Source: Sphingomonas sp. 3P27F8 (GTDB lineage: Bacteria > Pseudomonadota > Alphaproteobacteria > Sphingomonadales > Sphingomonadaceae). Taken from it: a stretch of DNA of 39,609 nucleotides. The notes below the pieces were generated by a model. That model ran no database searches. It was not told where the DNA came from and saw nothing but the letters and a program-made list of their open reading frames with translations. Positions 1 through 8,606 of this stretch are shown in pieces (the stretch's first letter is position 1; every line of letters starts with the position of its first letter). Both the position numbers and the translations under genes were made by a program. The stretch covers positions 1 through 39,609 of the forward strand of contig NZ_SCNL01000022.1 in assembly GCF_005502745.1 (NCBI RefSeq). Direction: 5' to 3'.

Positions 1-30
1 ATCATTCAGTTCATACCGCTTGGCCACCAT
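1..30 (-). CDS. Possible 5' end of an IS5-family-like transposase, cut by the window edge
   Basis: The complement of the first 30 bases reads M-V-A-K-R-Y-E-L-N-D from an ATG at 30. A GGAG lies six bases upstream, and a second in-frame ATG sits at 33. The N-terminal pattern (M)AKRYEL-(N/S)-(D/E) is typical of IS5-group transposases, which usually continue with AQW. Only ten residues are visible, so this is a guess from the N-terminus and the reading frame cannot be tested further. If correct, an IS end should lie between about 40 and 110, but I could not define a terminal repeat there. Confidence 0.35.
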   Translation of the reverse strand, partial: MVAKRYELND

Positions 31-147
31 CATCCGCTCCGCGTCTCAACACGGATACCTATGAATCAGCGATCACTCCCCTTGGGAATCCTGAATGTCG
101 ATCCGTCCTAGCGTTGCACGGCGCGCATCAGCGTGTAGGGACGATAC

Positions 148-600
148 ATGGACTTCGACCCCGCCAGGATGGCGCTCGAGATGATCGAGAACCGCAACTT
201 CAACGGCCACGCCGGGCGGCTTGGCATCCGCTTCCACGCGATGGGCGATGACTGGCTCGAACTGGCCCTGCCCTATTCGCAGGAGCTGATCGGCGACGAG
301 GATAGCGGCGTCATCGCTTCCGGCCCGATCATCGCGATGATGGACGTGGCGACCAGCCTCGTCGTGTGGCAGCGCATCGGGGCATTCGCGCCGCATGCGA
401 CGCTCGATCTGCGGATCGATTATCTGCGTCCGGCGCGCCCGGGCAATATCGTTATCGGGCGTGTCGAATGCCTTCGCGTCGCGCGATCGATCGCCTTCAC
501 CCGCGGCATCGCGCACGATGGCGATGCGGACGATCCGATCGCGCATGTCGCCGCGACCTTCATGGTGCCGCGCGGCACCTATCCGAGGACCGGCAAATGA
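148..600 (+). CDS. PaaI-type hotdog thioesterase
   Basis: This 150-residue protein has the size and pattern of a hotdog-fold acyl-CoA thioesterase of the PaaI/4HBT superfamily. A central stretch GPIIAMMDVATSLV (about residues 52-65) matches the hotdog helix with its acidic residue. It is followed by the strand motif TLDLRIDYLRPA (about residues 84-95), which builds the shared beta-sheet. Such enzymes hydrolyse CoA thioesters in the cytoplasm, usually clearing aromatic or fatty acyl-CoA intermediates. The stop overlaps the start of a second hotdog gene by four bases (ATGA), so the two are translationally coupled and may form a heteromeric pair. The substrate cannot be read from sequence. Confidence 0.8.
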   Translation: MDFDPARMALEMIENRNFNGHAGRLGIRFHAMGDDWLELALPYSQELIGDEDSGVIASGPIIAMMDVATSLVVWQRIGAFAPHATLDLRIDYLRPARPGNIVIGRVECLRVARSIAFTRGIAHDGDADDPIAHVAATFMVPRGTYPRTGK

Positions 601-980
601 GATTGCCTCCCTATGCGGCGCTGCTCGAAGCGACGCTGGAGCGCGCGGAGGACGGATCGCCGGTGATCGTGATGCCGTTCCACGCCGGCGTGGTCGGCCG
701 CCCCGGATTTCTTCAGGGTGGCGCGATCTCGGGCCTGCTGGAGGTCGCCGCGATCGCCGCGCTGCGCCACGCGCTGGCGGGCGAAGGCGGCGGCCGTATC
801 AAGCCGATCAACGCGACGGTGGACTTCATGCGCGGCGGGCGCGATCGCGAGACTCGTGCCGCTGGCCGGATCACCCGGCTCGGCAATCGCGTCGCGAATG
901 TCGATGCCTTCGCCTGGCAGGACGATCGATCGCGGCCGATCGCCGCCGCGCGAATGAACTATCTGATCGAGCGGGACTGA
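597..980 (+). CDS. Second PaaI-type hotdog thioesterase, coupled to the first
   Basis: The protein has 127 residues and starts at the ATG inside the ATGA overlap with the upstream thioesterase. The helix segment LQGGAISGLLEVAAIAAL (about residues 39-56) and the later strand INATVDFMRGG are diagnostic for the hotdog fold. The GGAISGLLE motif corresponds to the usual HGGxxxxLxD/E active-site region, with the glutamate as the candidate general base. The His that usually precedes GG is Gln here. Two adjacent, divergent hotdog proteins in one operon are common in sphingomonads, but the physiological substrate is unknown. The reading frame also stays open upstream, but that part overlaps the first gene and carries no family signal. 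Confidence 0.78.
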   Translation: MRLPPYAALLEATLERAEDGSPVIVMPFHAGVVGRPGFLQGGAISGLLEVAAIAALRHALAGEGGGRIKPINATVDFMRGGRDRETRAAGRITRLGNRVANVDAFAWQDDRSRPIAAARMNYLIERD

Positions 981-990
981 CGGCGCGCCG

Positions 991-1638
991 TCAGCGCTGC
1001 GCGTTATACTTCAGCTGATCCTCGGTAAGCTGGAAACCGACCAGCGCCTCGAAACTGGCGGAGAGCACCGCCTGCCGAACGTCGGGCGCGCTGAGCGGAT
1101 CGACCGCCGCGTCATCCTGCCCGGCCTTGCGCTTGCGGTTGAGCTTGGCGCGCACCTCGTCCGGCAGCGTCGCGGCCGCGCGCGTGATCGTCGTCGATGC
1201 CTGGCCGCTGGTGGTGGCAAGCGTCTGGCCGGCATCGAAATGCAGCCCGACGCGGCCGATGCGCTTGGCCGTCACCGCGTTGCCGCCGCGTACGACCGTG
1301 ATGAAATAGGGCAGCGTGACGTCGCGCGCGTCCTGCGCACGCGTCCGCCGCGCCCGCACGTCGAAGGTGACGGTGGTCAGCACGTCGGCGCCGCTGTCGT
1401 CGCAGGTCGAGCGGACATTGCTGATATTCGCCACGACGTCGATCGCGGACGAATCGCGGCTGGTGGCCGGATCGAACAGCGTGATATCCCCCGTCCCCGC
1501 CGGCACGCCCACTGACGGGCAGGCGGAACGCACGGCGGTGATGCCGACGCCGGAGGAAAGATCGATATCGCCGGCCTTCACGCAGCCACCAAGCAGCGCG
1601 AGAAGAGCGATCGGGGCGGCTGCTGGGCGAACGTTCAC
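991..1638 (-). CDS. Putative lipoprotein of unknown function
   Basis: The product is about 215 residues with an N-terminal hydrophobic segment ending in the lipobox L-G-G-C at residues 16-19. It is therefore predicted to be exported by Sec, lipidated on that cysteine and anchored in a membrane. I prefer the GTG at 1638 because AAGGTAG lies six bases upstream; a GTG two codons further up (1644) is too close to it. The mature part is rich in beta-strand-like stretches (FDVRARRTRA, TLPYFITVVRGG) and has two cysteines near residues 40 and 78 that could pair. No named domain was recognised. It lies downstream of the CHAP protein on the same strand. Confidence 0.6.
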   Translation of the reverse strand: MNVRPAAAPIALLALLGGCVKAGDIDLSSGVGITAVRSACPSVGVPAGTGDITLFDPATSRDSSAIDVVANISNVRSTCDDSGADVLTTVTFDVRARRTRAQDARDVTLPYFITVVRGGNAVTAKRIGRVGLHFDAGQTLATTSGQASTTITRAAATLPDEVRAKLNRKRKAGQDDAAVDPLSAPDVRQAVLSASFEALVGFQLTEDQLKYNAQR

Positions 1639-1756
1639 TGGCACTACCTTGGCTCGAACACGAAAGAGGGCCGCGCTTGCGATCGAAGGCGGCCCCGTTG
1701 CGCATGCACCATAATCGTTCCGCGCGCGCTGGCAATGCCGCGCGGCGGCGCGACAC

Positions 1757-2332
1757 TCACTGTTCCAGCGAAATGCCCCCGGTAACCGGCGCCTTCGCGG
1801 CGGCGGCGATCGTCATGTTCGCCATCGCCGTGGTGCTGCGCGTGTCGCCATCGGGTGCCGCGTGCGTGGCCGCCGGCGCATCGCCGCCATAGATGAACCC
1901 GCTGGTGGGATAGCTGGAGGTGCCGAGGTCGCCCTGCGGGGCATACCACACCTTCACCACGCTCCAGTCGTTGTTCGCCGACACATCCACCGCGCGGACA
2001 TTCGTTTCGACGCGGCCCGGGCGAGACCAGTTGGCATGGGTCAGCAGCACTTCACGATCGCTGACGATCTGCGACACCATCGCGACATGGCCGACACGCA
2101 TCCGTGCGGTTGGCTTGAATGCGAGCACCGCGCCGACACGAGGGGAGCTGCCACGCTCGTAACGGCCGGCGGCCTGGCCCCACCAGGTGTTGGCGTTGCC
2201 ATGAATGTCGATGCCCGAGATCTCGCGGGCATAGGTGGCGCACTGCCAGAACTGGGCGGAGGCCGGTGCCGCTGCCATCAGGCCGCACGAAAACACCAGC
2301 GCAAAGCGCGCTGCCAAAACCTTCAAATTCAC
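1757..2332 (-). CDS. Secreted CHAP-domain protein (amidase/peptidase fold)
   Basis: This is a protein of about 191 residues with a clear Sec signal peptide: a Lys/Arg start, then a hydrophobic core, then A-S-A before QFWQC. The mature start QFWQCATYARE carries the candidate catalytic Cys. G-A-V-L-A-F then G-H-V-A-M-V supply the second motif with the candidate catalytic His. This order (Cys, then G-D/A-x-xxF, then GHVA) is the CHAP signature of NlpC/P60-like amidases that cut peptidoglycan stem peptides or cross-bridges in the periplasm. The GTG at 2332 is the likely start because a GGGGGG run precedes it by six bases. The C-terminal 35 residues (Ala/Thr/Asp-rich) look disordered. Confidence 0.75.
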   Translation of the reverse strand: MNLKVLAARFALVFSCGLMAAAPASAQFWQCATYAREISGIDIHGNANTWWGQAAGRYERGSSPRVGAVLAFKPTARMRVGHVAMVSQIVSDREVLLTHANWSRPGRVETNVRAVDVSANNDWSVVKVWYAPQGDLGTSSYPTSGFIYGGDAPAATHAAPDGDTRSTTAMANMTIAAAAKAPVTGGISLEQ

Positions 2333-2473
2333 TTGCGACCCCCCGGTCAATCAGGACGTTCGTTGCATCCCGGCTACGGACAAGGGTTAAAGAAACCAAG
2401 CACGGCGGGAACCTTTTCCGATGAATCGTTTCGGCGCGCCGATAACCCGAACCAAAAGCCGTTCATCCAGCCG

Positions 2474-3973
2474 TCAGGCGAAGGGTTCGCGCGGCTCCGA
2501 CTCGAGCACGCCGGCCGCCGCGAGGTTCGCCAGCCGTGCTTCATGCTCGCCGCGCCCGAACGGGAAGCGTGCGTAGAAGAACGCCGCCAGCCCGTAGAAC
2601 AGCAGATAACAGCAGCAGAAAATCAGCGTAAGCCGGTCGAGCGTCGCCACCGGCACCGTGCCCGGCACCGCTTTCGCCGGGAAGCCGGCGGCGACCAGTA
2701 TCAGCCCGGTCACGAAGATGCCGATCCCGCTGGTGCATTTCTGGACGAAGAAGCCGCCGGCGAAGAACAGCCCCTCGGATCGCCGCCCCGTCCGCGCTTC
2801 CGAATCCTCCACCACATCCGCCAGCATCGATGCGCCAAGGATATAAGCGGTCACACTGAACGCCGTCGAAAGCCCCGCGAACATGAACACCAGCGGCAGC
2901 ATCAGCGGATCGCCGGGGCTGGGAAACAGGCCCGCCAGCCGCAGCCAGAACGGCGTGGTGCCGATCATGGCGGCGGTGATCGAGGCGATCGCGGCGGTCC
3001 GCGGCTTGCTCCCGCGCCGCCCGGCCACCGGCGCGACGACGAACGCGACGCCCACGCCCATGAACAGCACGACGCTGTAATAGAGGAACGTCATCCCCTT
3101 GAAGCCCCACACGAAGCTGGCGAGGTAATTGGAGATCGCGTAGATGATGCCCTGCCCCGTATAGGCGCTGATGCCCGCGAGCATCAGCGTGGCGAACGCG
3201 CGGTTCTTCACCGTCTCCGCCATGTCGGCGAGATTGCGTCTGAACGATTTCTTCTCGATCTCCGGCTTGGGCAGGCGCGGAATTTCGCGATGCGTGCCGA
3301 TTGCGGAAACCAGGATCGCGAAGCCCATGAACAGCGCGCCCGCCAGCGCGAAGCCGCGATAGCCCGCCGGATTGAGCAGACCGTTGGGATAGCCCGGCGC
3401 CGGCGCCAGGAAATAGACATAGGCGGAAACCAGCATCACCAGCCCGCCCGCCCAGCCGAACAGATAGCGGTAGGACATGATGCGCGTGCGCTCGTCATAA
3501 TCGGCGCTCAGCTCGGCGGCCATCGCCTGCCCCGGCACCTCATAGGCGCTCACCGCGCTGCGCACGATCACCGCCACCACGAACAGCCACAGCAGGATCG
3601 TCGTTTCCGCCGCGCCGATCGGCGGGTTCCACAGCGCGACCCACCCCAGCATGATCGGCAGCACCGCGCCATACAGCCACGGGTGCCGCCGCCCCCAGCG
3701 GCTGCGCGTGCGATCCGAGAGAAAGCCGACGGTGGGATCGATGAACGCATCCACGATCAGCGCGATCATCACCACGAAGCCGACCGTCGCGGCCGGAACG
3801 CCGACCACCTGATTGTAGAACAGCAGCAGGAACGTGCCGAAGCCGGAATCCTTCACGCCATAGGCGGCGGCCCCGAAACCGTAACTCGCCATCACGCCGC
3901 CGGGCAGCCGGCGCGCGGGCGGGGTCGTCGTCACCGTCGCGGCCCCCTGTTCGGGCGCGACGGGCGCGTTCAC
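2474..3973 (-). CDS. GPH-family (MelB-like) MFS symporter
   Basis: This 499-residue integral membrane protein has about twelve hydrophobic segments. Family hallmarks are FVVMIALIVDAFIDPTVG early on, followed by the loop D-R-T-R-S-R-W-G-R-R-H-P typical of glycoside-pentoside-hexuronide:cation symporters. These import sugars, glucuronides or other small organic solutes with Na+ or H+. The GTG start overlaps the stop of the SDR gene (GTGA), which shows co-transcription from the promoter region at 4798-4946. The divergent SDR and TonB-dependent receptor suggest a shared uptake and oxidation pathway. The substrate is unknown, and many sphingomonad members sit in catabolic clusters. Confidence 0.85.
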   Translation of the reverse strand: MNAPVAPEQGAATVTTTPPARRLPGGVMASYGFGAAAYGVKDSGFGTFLLLFYNQVVGVPAATVGFVVMIALIVDAFIDPTVGFLSDRTRSRWGRRHPWLYGAVLPIMLGWVALWNPPIGAAETTILLWLFVVAVIVRSAVSAYEVPGQAMAAELSADYDERTRIMSYRYLFGWAGGLVMLVSAYVYFLAPAPGYPNGLLNPAGYRGFALAGALFMGFAILVSAIGTHREIPRLPKPEIEKKSFRRNLADMAETVKNRAFATLMLAGISAYTGQGIIYAISNYLASFVWGFKGMTFLYYSVVLFMGVGVAFVVAPVAGRRGSKPRTAAIASITAAMIGTTPFWLRLAGLFPSPGDPLMLPLVFMFAGLSTAFSVTAYILGASMLADVVEDSEARTGRRSEGLFFAGGFFVQKCTSGIGIFVTGLILVAAGFPAKAVPGTVPVATLDRLTLIFCCCYLLFYGLAAFFYARFPFGRGEHEARLANLAAAGVLESEPREPFA

Positions 3974-4797
3974 GCGAATGACTCCAGCGCTTCGAACATG
4001 CCCGGCATCGTCGGATCCCAGCTCTGCCGCGTGCCGATCGTCAGACCGCCATCCACGAGAATATGCGTGCCGGTAACAAAGGCGGCATCGTCGCTGGCGA
4101 GATAGGCGACCGCGGCCGCGATATCCTCCGGTCGCCCGGCGCGCTTCACCGGCTGGGCATGCGCCGCGATGCCGCCGATCAACTGGTTGGCCGCGGCGCG
4201 CTTTTCCGCCGGCACATCGACCGCGCTGACAAAGATGTTTGTGGTGATGAAGCCGGGAACGACGGCGTTCACCCGGATCGAATCCTTGGCCAGTTCCGCC
4301 GCCGCAACCTTGGAGAGGTGGAGCACGCCCGCCTTGGCGGTGGAATAGGCGATCGGCGCATAGCCGCTGCCCAGCGCCGAGACGCTGGAGGTGTTGACGA
4401 TCGCGCCGCCGCCCCGTTTCGCCATCAGCGGCGCGGCATAGCGGATCCCGAGCGCCACCGAGCGCAGCAGCAGCGCGTGCGTGCGGTCCCAGTCGTCGGG
4501 CGCGATTTCGTCGATATGCGCGCGTGCGCCGCCGGCCCCGGCATTGTTGAACAGCACGTCGAGCCCGCCGGCCGCATCGGCCGCCTCTATCAGCGCGCGA
4601 ATATCATCGGCGCTCGTCACGTCGCAGCGCTGGAAGCGGATGCGCCCGTTCGAGGTTTCGGCCACATCGCGGCCGCCCGCCTCGTCGACGTCACCGATCC
4701 ACACCTCTGCGCCCTCCTCCGCGAGTCGAACGGCGGTCGCGCGACCAATGCCGGAGGCGCCGCCCGTCACGACGGCGCGCTTGCCCGAAAAGCGCAT
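3970..4797 (-). CDS. Classical SDR-family NAD(P)-dependent oxidoreductase
   Basis: This 275-residue short-chain dehydrogenase has the cofactor motif TGGASGIG near residue 12 and the structural NNAGAGG near residue 85. The catalytic set is Ser in NTSSVSALGSG and Tyr/Lys in YSTAK, about residues 138-157. An Asp in GDVDEA after the second beta-strand favours NAD+ over NADP+. The chosen ATG at 4797 has AGGAGAG just upstream, and the 29 codons before it lack family similarity. The gene is first in an operon with the GPH symporter, overlapping by four bases, and is divergent from another SDR. It probably oxidises an alcohol on the transported compound. The exact substrate is not deducible. Confidence 0.85.
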   Translation of the reverse strand: MRFSGKRAVVTGGASGIGRATAVRLAEEGAEVWIGDVDEAGGRDVAETSNGRIRFQRCDVTSADDIRALIEAADAAGGLDVLFNNAGAGGARAHIDEIAPDDWDRTHALLLRSVALGIRYAAPLMAKRGGGAIVNTSSVSALGSGYAPIAYSTAKAGVLHLSKVAAAELAKDSIRVNAVVPGFITTNIFVSAVDVPAEKRAAANQLIGGIAAHAQPVKRAGRPEDIAAAVAYLASDDAAFVTGTHILVDGGLTIGTRQSWDPTMPGMFEALESFA

Positions 4798-4946
4798 ACT
4801 CTCTCCTGTGCTCTCTTTTTTCGGCAGCATAGTATGGGGTTTTATCGCGTCAATCGCGCATCGTTCGAATTTTCGGTTTGTCACCCTTGCTCACCGGCGG
4901 GGGCTCGGATAGCGCGCTGCGACAGCATTTGCGATGGAGAGTAGCG

Positions 4947-5735
4947 ATGAGCCTGAACAGTCTTTTCAGCCTGGAAGGGCGCATCGCGCTCGTCACCGGC
5001 GGATCGCGCGGCATCGGCAAGATCATCGCGAAGGCCTATATCGAGCAAGGCGCCAGGGTGTATGTCTCGTCGCGCAAGGCGCCGGCGTGCGATGAAACCG
5101 CCGCCGAACTCGGCCCGAACTGCATCTCGCTGCCCGCCGATGTTTCCACGGTCGCCGGCTGCACGGCGCTGGCGGAGGCGATCATGGCGCGCGAGGAACG
5201 GCTCGACATCCTCGTCAACAATGCCGGCGCGGCGTGGGGCGCCCCGTTCGAGGAATTCCCCGAAAGCGGCTGGGACAAGGTGATGGACCTTAACGTCAAG
5301 GCGCCTTTCTTCCTGACGCAGGCGCTGCACGGCCATCTCAAGCGCGAGGCCAGCCATGATCGCCCCTCGAAGGTCATCAACATCACCTCGATCGACGGGT
5401 TGCGGCTCAATCCGTGGGATACGTACAGCTATCAAGCCTCCAAATCGGCACTGATATACCTCACCAAGCGCATGGCGGCGCGGCTGGTGAAGGATGGGAT
5501 CATCGTCACCAGCCTCGCGCCCGGCGCCTTCGCCAGCGAGATGAACCGCGCCGCCCGCGATCACGGCGACGAGGTCGCGCACGGCATCCCGATGCGCCGG
5601 ATCGGCAATTTCGAGGACATGGCCGGCGCGGCGATCTTCCTCGCCAGCCGCGCGTCGGACTATGTGGTCGGCGACACGCTTGTCGTGGACGGCGGGCTCG
5701 TCAACGCCGCGCTCGGCACCAGCATCGACGCGTGA
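4947..5735 (+). CDS. SDR-family oxidoreductase
   Basis: This 262-residue classical SDR has the nucleotide-binding TGGSRGIG near residue 16, the NNAGAAWG motif near residue 93, Ser in NITSIDG and the catalytic YQASK. The basic SSRK after the second strand suggests NADP(H) preference, unlike its divergent neighbour. The ATG at 4947 is chosen because GGAGAG stands five bases upstream; the open frame further upstream has no family match. The sequence resembles the FabG/gluconate 5-dehydrogenase-like branch. A GC-rich perfect stem-loop follows the stop (5766-5789) and may end its transcript before the TonB-dependent receptor gene. The substrate is unknown. Confidence 0.83.
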   Translation: MSLNSLFSLEGRIALVTGGSRGIGKIIAKAYIEQGARVYVSSRKAPACDETAAELGPNCISLPADVSTVAGCTALAEAIMAREERLDILVNNAGAAWGAPFEEFPESGWDKVMDLNVKAPFFLTQALHGHLKREASHDRPSKVINITSIDGLRLNPWDTYSYQASKSALIYLTKRMAARLVKDGIIVTSLAPGAFASEMNRAARDHGDEVAHGIPMRRIGNFEDMAGAAIFLASRASDYVVGDTLVVDGGLVNAALGTSIDA

Positions 5736-5765
5736 CGCGGCGCCGGTCGATCGTTTGAATGGTCA

Positions 5766-5789
5766 CGCCGGCGCCACGCGGCGCCGGCG
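5766..5789 (+). terminator. GC-rich stem-loop after the SDR gene
   Basis: CGCCGGCGCC and GGCGCCGGCG form a perfect 10-bp stem around the tetraloop ACGC, 30 bases after the SDR stop. There is no U-tract, so it may be a weak or Rho-assisted terminator, or an mRNA 3'-end stabiliser. Confidence 0.45.
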
Positions 5790-5937
5790 GCTGAAACGGC
5801 GCCCGTCGCGCGGGCGCGATCACGCCGCCTGACGATTGTCATCAAGGCGCAACCGAACTGTCGCGAGATTGGCATGCTCGCGATGCACAGCGGCCCTGTT
5901 CTGCATTGCAGCAATGACTGCACGAAGGGGGCCTGCC

Positions 5938-8523
5938 GTGATCCGATTTACTTCCAGCCTGCTCGCGCTCGCCGGCGCGCTTCTCTATGCCGACGCGGCA
6001 TCCGCGCAGACCGCCACCGCCGCCGCAGCCACAGCCGCAGCCGACACCGCCGCGAACGAAACGGCGGCGGACGATGTCTCGACGATCATCGTCAACGCCA
6101 AATCGACGCGCTCCGCCACCGCGATCCCGCAAAGCGAGATCCAGAAGATTCTGCCCGGCGTCTCCCCGCTGAAGGCGATCCAGACGCTGCCGGGCGTGCT
6201 GTACATCACCGCCGATCCATGGGGCTACAACGAGCAGAATGCGCAGATCTTCATCCACGGGTTCGCCGCCAACCAGCTCGGCTACACGATGGACGGCATT
6301 CCGCTGGGCGACCAGAGCTACGGCAATTACAACGGCCTCTCGCCGCAGCGCGCGGTGATCTCCGAGAATGTCGGCCGTGTGGTCGTATCGACCGGCGCGG
6401 GTGATCTGGCCACCGCGTCGAACAGCAATCTCGGCGGCACCGTCGAGACCTATTCGTCGGCCCCGCTCGCGGCGCTCGGCGTGCAGGCGTCGCAAACCTT
6501 CGGCAGCTACAGCACGTCGCGCACGTTCGTGCGGATCGACAGCGGCGCGTTCGGCGCGGACGGCAGCAATTCGGCCTATATCTCGGCGGCGCGCCAGCAC
6601 GCCCGCGCGTGGGATTTCAACGGCAATCAGGGCGGCTATCAGGCCAATGCCAAGTTCGTCCACGAGGGCAAGGCCGGCAAGCTCACGCTCTATTTCGACT
6701 ATAACGACATGACCCAGCCGAACGAGGATTCGACCGTCTTCTACAAGCCGAACACCGCCGCCGGCCAGACGGCATCGGCGGTGCAGCTTTACACGCCCTA
6801 TACCAAGCCGTTCTTCTATCCCGATTTCGGCACGTACCGCACGTCCTACCTCAGCCCGCTGGGCAATTCCCCGGCATCGCAGGGCAGCAACTACCGAAAC
6901 TATTATTCGGATGCGCAGCGCACCGACTATCTCGCTTATGCCCGCTACGACGCGCACCTGTCGGACAAGATCACCTGGTCGACGACCGGCTATTATCATC
7001 ACAATGACGGCGCCGGTGTCGTCGCCGGGCCGCTCGGCCAGTCGATCACCACCGCGCAGGCCTATCTCGACCCGAATTACGCGACGCTGCCCGCCAACTG
7101 CCGTTTCAGCGGCAACAACAACGGCACCCGCCCCGCCGCCTGCACCGCGCTGACCGATGCCCAGGCGGCGGCGGCCGGCGCGGCGCTGGTGGCGGCCACG
7201 GGCGGATCGGGCCTCATCACCCGCACCACTGAATATCGTATCGATCGCGGCGGCGTGATTTCCGCGCTGAGCGCCGAGATCGGCGATCACAAGATCGAGC
7301 TTGGCGGCTGGTTCGAGCACAACAGCACCACGCAATGGCGGCGCTGGTATGCGGTCGATGTCAACAATCCGGCATCGAGCACGCCCTATATCCGCCCGCT
7401 GGAGGTGGCGCAGCCGCTGTTCACGCAATATCAGGGTGAGGCGCGGATCAACCAGCTCCAGCTCCACATCCAGGACACCTGGCAGGCGACCGAGCGATTG
7501 CTGCTCCAGGCCGGCTTCAAGACGAGCGCGCAATGGGCTAACGGCTGGTTCCCGGTCCAGCCCAGGGCCGGCTCGCTCTCCGGCCTGTCCGGCGGCCTGC
7601 CGCAGGGCCGGATCAACACGCTGCGCTGGTTCCTGCCGGCCTTCGGCGCGACCTATGATCTCAACGGCCACGAGCAGGTCTATTTCAACGTCCAGAAGAA
7701 CCTGCGCCAGTATCAGGCCTATCTGGCTGGCGGCGGCGGCCCGTGGTTCACCGGCAGCCAGGCCGCGTTCGACGCCTTCGCCCGGGAGGGCAAGCCCGAG
7801 AGCAGCTGGACCTACGAGGGCGGCCTGCGCACGCACCGCGGCTTTGCCGGCGACATCGGGCTAGACGCCCAGATCAATTACTATCACGTCGTGTTCAGCA
7901 ACCGGCTGCTGGCGATCTCCACCAATCCCGGCGGTATCGCGGGCGGCGGCATCACCGGCGGCACCTCGATCCTCGTCAACGTCGGCGATGTGAAGACCGA
8001 CGGCGTCGATGCCGCCTTCACGCTTCGCGTCGGCCGTGCCTTTTCGCTCTACAACGCCACCTCTTACAATCTGTCGAAATATCAGAGCGACTATACCGCC
8101 ACCGCGCTCGGCATCGGCGCCGCCACGGGCACCTGCATCGGCGGCTATCTCGTCACCAGCGGCGTGGTGCCGACCTGCGGCAAGCAATTGCCGGGCACGC
8201 CGAAGTGGATGAACAAGACGGTCGCGACGCTCTCCGGCGGCCCGTTCGAGCTGCAGCTGATCGGCGATTTCGTCGGCCGCCGCTTCGCCACCTTCACCAA
8301 CGACGCCAGCGTCCCGTCCTATTTCCTGACCTCGCTGCGCATCGCCGCGCGGGTTCCGGAAAACGTGCTGCCGCTGCGCAAGGCCGAGCTCGCGCTCAAT
8401 GTCACCAATCTCACCGACAAGAAGGGCGTATCCACCCTCTCGGTGGGATCGGCGACCAACAGCTACTCCGCCTATCCGATCGCGCCGCGCCAGTGGTTCC
8501 TCACCTTTTCCGCCGCTTATTGA
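5938..8523 (+). CDS. TonB-dependent outer-membrane receptor
   Basis: This is a protein of about 861 residues. It has a signal peptide ending A-S-A/QT and a short Ala/Thr-rich linker. A TonB-box-like strand (STIIVNAKS) precedes the plug domain (LPGVLYITADPWG, IFIHGFAANQ, YTMDGIPLGDQ). A long Tyr/Trp-rich beta-barrel ends in an aromatic-terminated strand (WFLTFSAAY), as expected for outer-membrane insertion. The GTG at 5938 is preferred because AAGGGGG lies six bases upstream; an in-frame ATG at 5914 is the alternative. Such receptors import iron chelates, vitamins or oligosaccharides using the Ton system. The neighbouring MFS and dehydrogenases suggest an organic nutrient rather than a siderophore (inference). 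Confidence 0.88.
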   Translation: MIRFTSSLLALAGALLYADAASAQTATAAAATAAADTAANETAADDVSTIIVNAKSTRSATAIPQSEIQKILPGVSPLKAIQTLPGVLYITADPWGYNEQNAQIFIHGFAANQLGYTMDGIPLGDQSYGNYNGLSPQRAVISENVGRVVVSTGAGDLATASNSNLGGTVETYSSAPLAALGVQASQTFGSYSTSRTFVRIDSGAFGADGSNSAYISAARQHARAWDFNGNQGGYQANAKFVHEGKAGKLTLYFDYNDMTQPNEDSTVFYKPNTAAGQTASAVQLYTPYTKPFFYPDFGTYRTSYLSPLGNSPASQGSNYRNYYSDAQRTDYLAYARYDAHLSDKITWSTTGYYHHNDGAGVVAGPLGQSITTAQAYLDPNYATLPANCRFSGNNNGTRPAACTALTDAQAAAAGAALVAATGGSGLITRTTEYRIDRGGVISALSAEIGDHKIELGGWFEHNSTTQWRRWYAVDVNNPASSTPYIRPLEVAQPLFTQYQGEARINQLQLHIQDTWQATERLLLQAGFKTSAQWANGWFPVQPRAGSLSGLSGGLPQGRINTLRWFLPAFGATYDLNGHEQVYFNVQKNLRQYQAYLAGGGGPWFTGSQAAFDAFAREGKPESSWTYEGGLRTHRGFAGDIGLDAQINYYHVVFSNRLLAISTNPGGIAGGGITGGTSILVNVGDVKTDGVDAAFTLRVGRAFSLYNATSYNLSKYQSDYTATALGIGAATGTCIGGYLVTSGVVPTCGKQLPGTPKWMNKTVATLSGGPFELQLIGDFVGRRFATFTNDASVPSYFLTSLRIAARVPENVLPLRKAELALNVTNLTDKKGVSTLSVGSATNSYSAYPIAPRQWFLTFSAAY

Positions 8524-8540
8524 AGGGCGCACCAGCAATA

Positions 8541-8581
8541 CGGGCGGGCGCGGCCGCATTCATCGCACCCGCGCCCGCCCG
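8541..8581. terminator. Bidirectional terminator-like stem-loop
   Basis: CGGGCGGGCGCGG at 8541-8553 and CCGCGCCCGCCCG at 8569-8581 form a perfect 13-bp stem with a 15-base loop. It lies between the convergent stops of the receptor gene (8523) and the reductase gene (8607). That position suits a bidirectional terminator, although U-tracts are lacking. Confidence 0.55.
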
Positions 8582-8606
8582 CTAGACCCTGCGCCTTATG
8601 ACAAGG

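Noticed and set aside
2408..2433. GGAAC followed by CGTTT on the plus strand
   Set aside because: The spacer is 14 bases instead of 16, and no plus-strand gene follows within a sensible distance.
1862..4105. 747-residue plus-strand open frame
   Set aside because: It is Arg/His-rich, spans the antisense of three convincing genes and intergenic DNA, and matches no family. It is a GC-bias shadow frame.
5842..7836. 664-residue minus-strand open frame
   Set aside because: It lies antisense to the TonB-dependent receptor, has low-complexity Arg/Ala/Gly composition, and has no start-site support.
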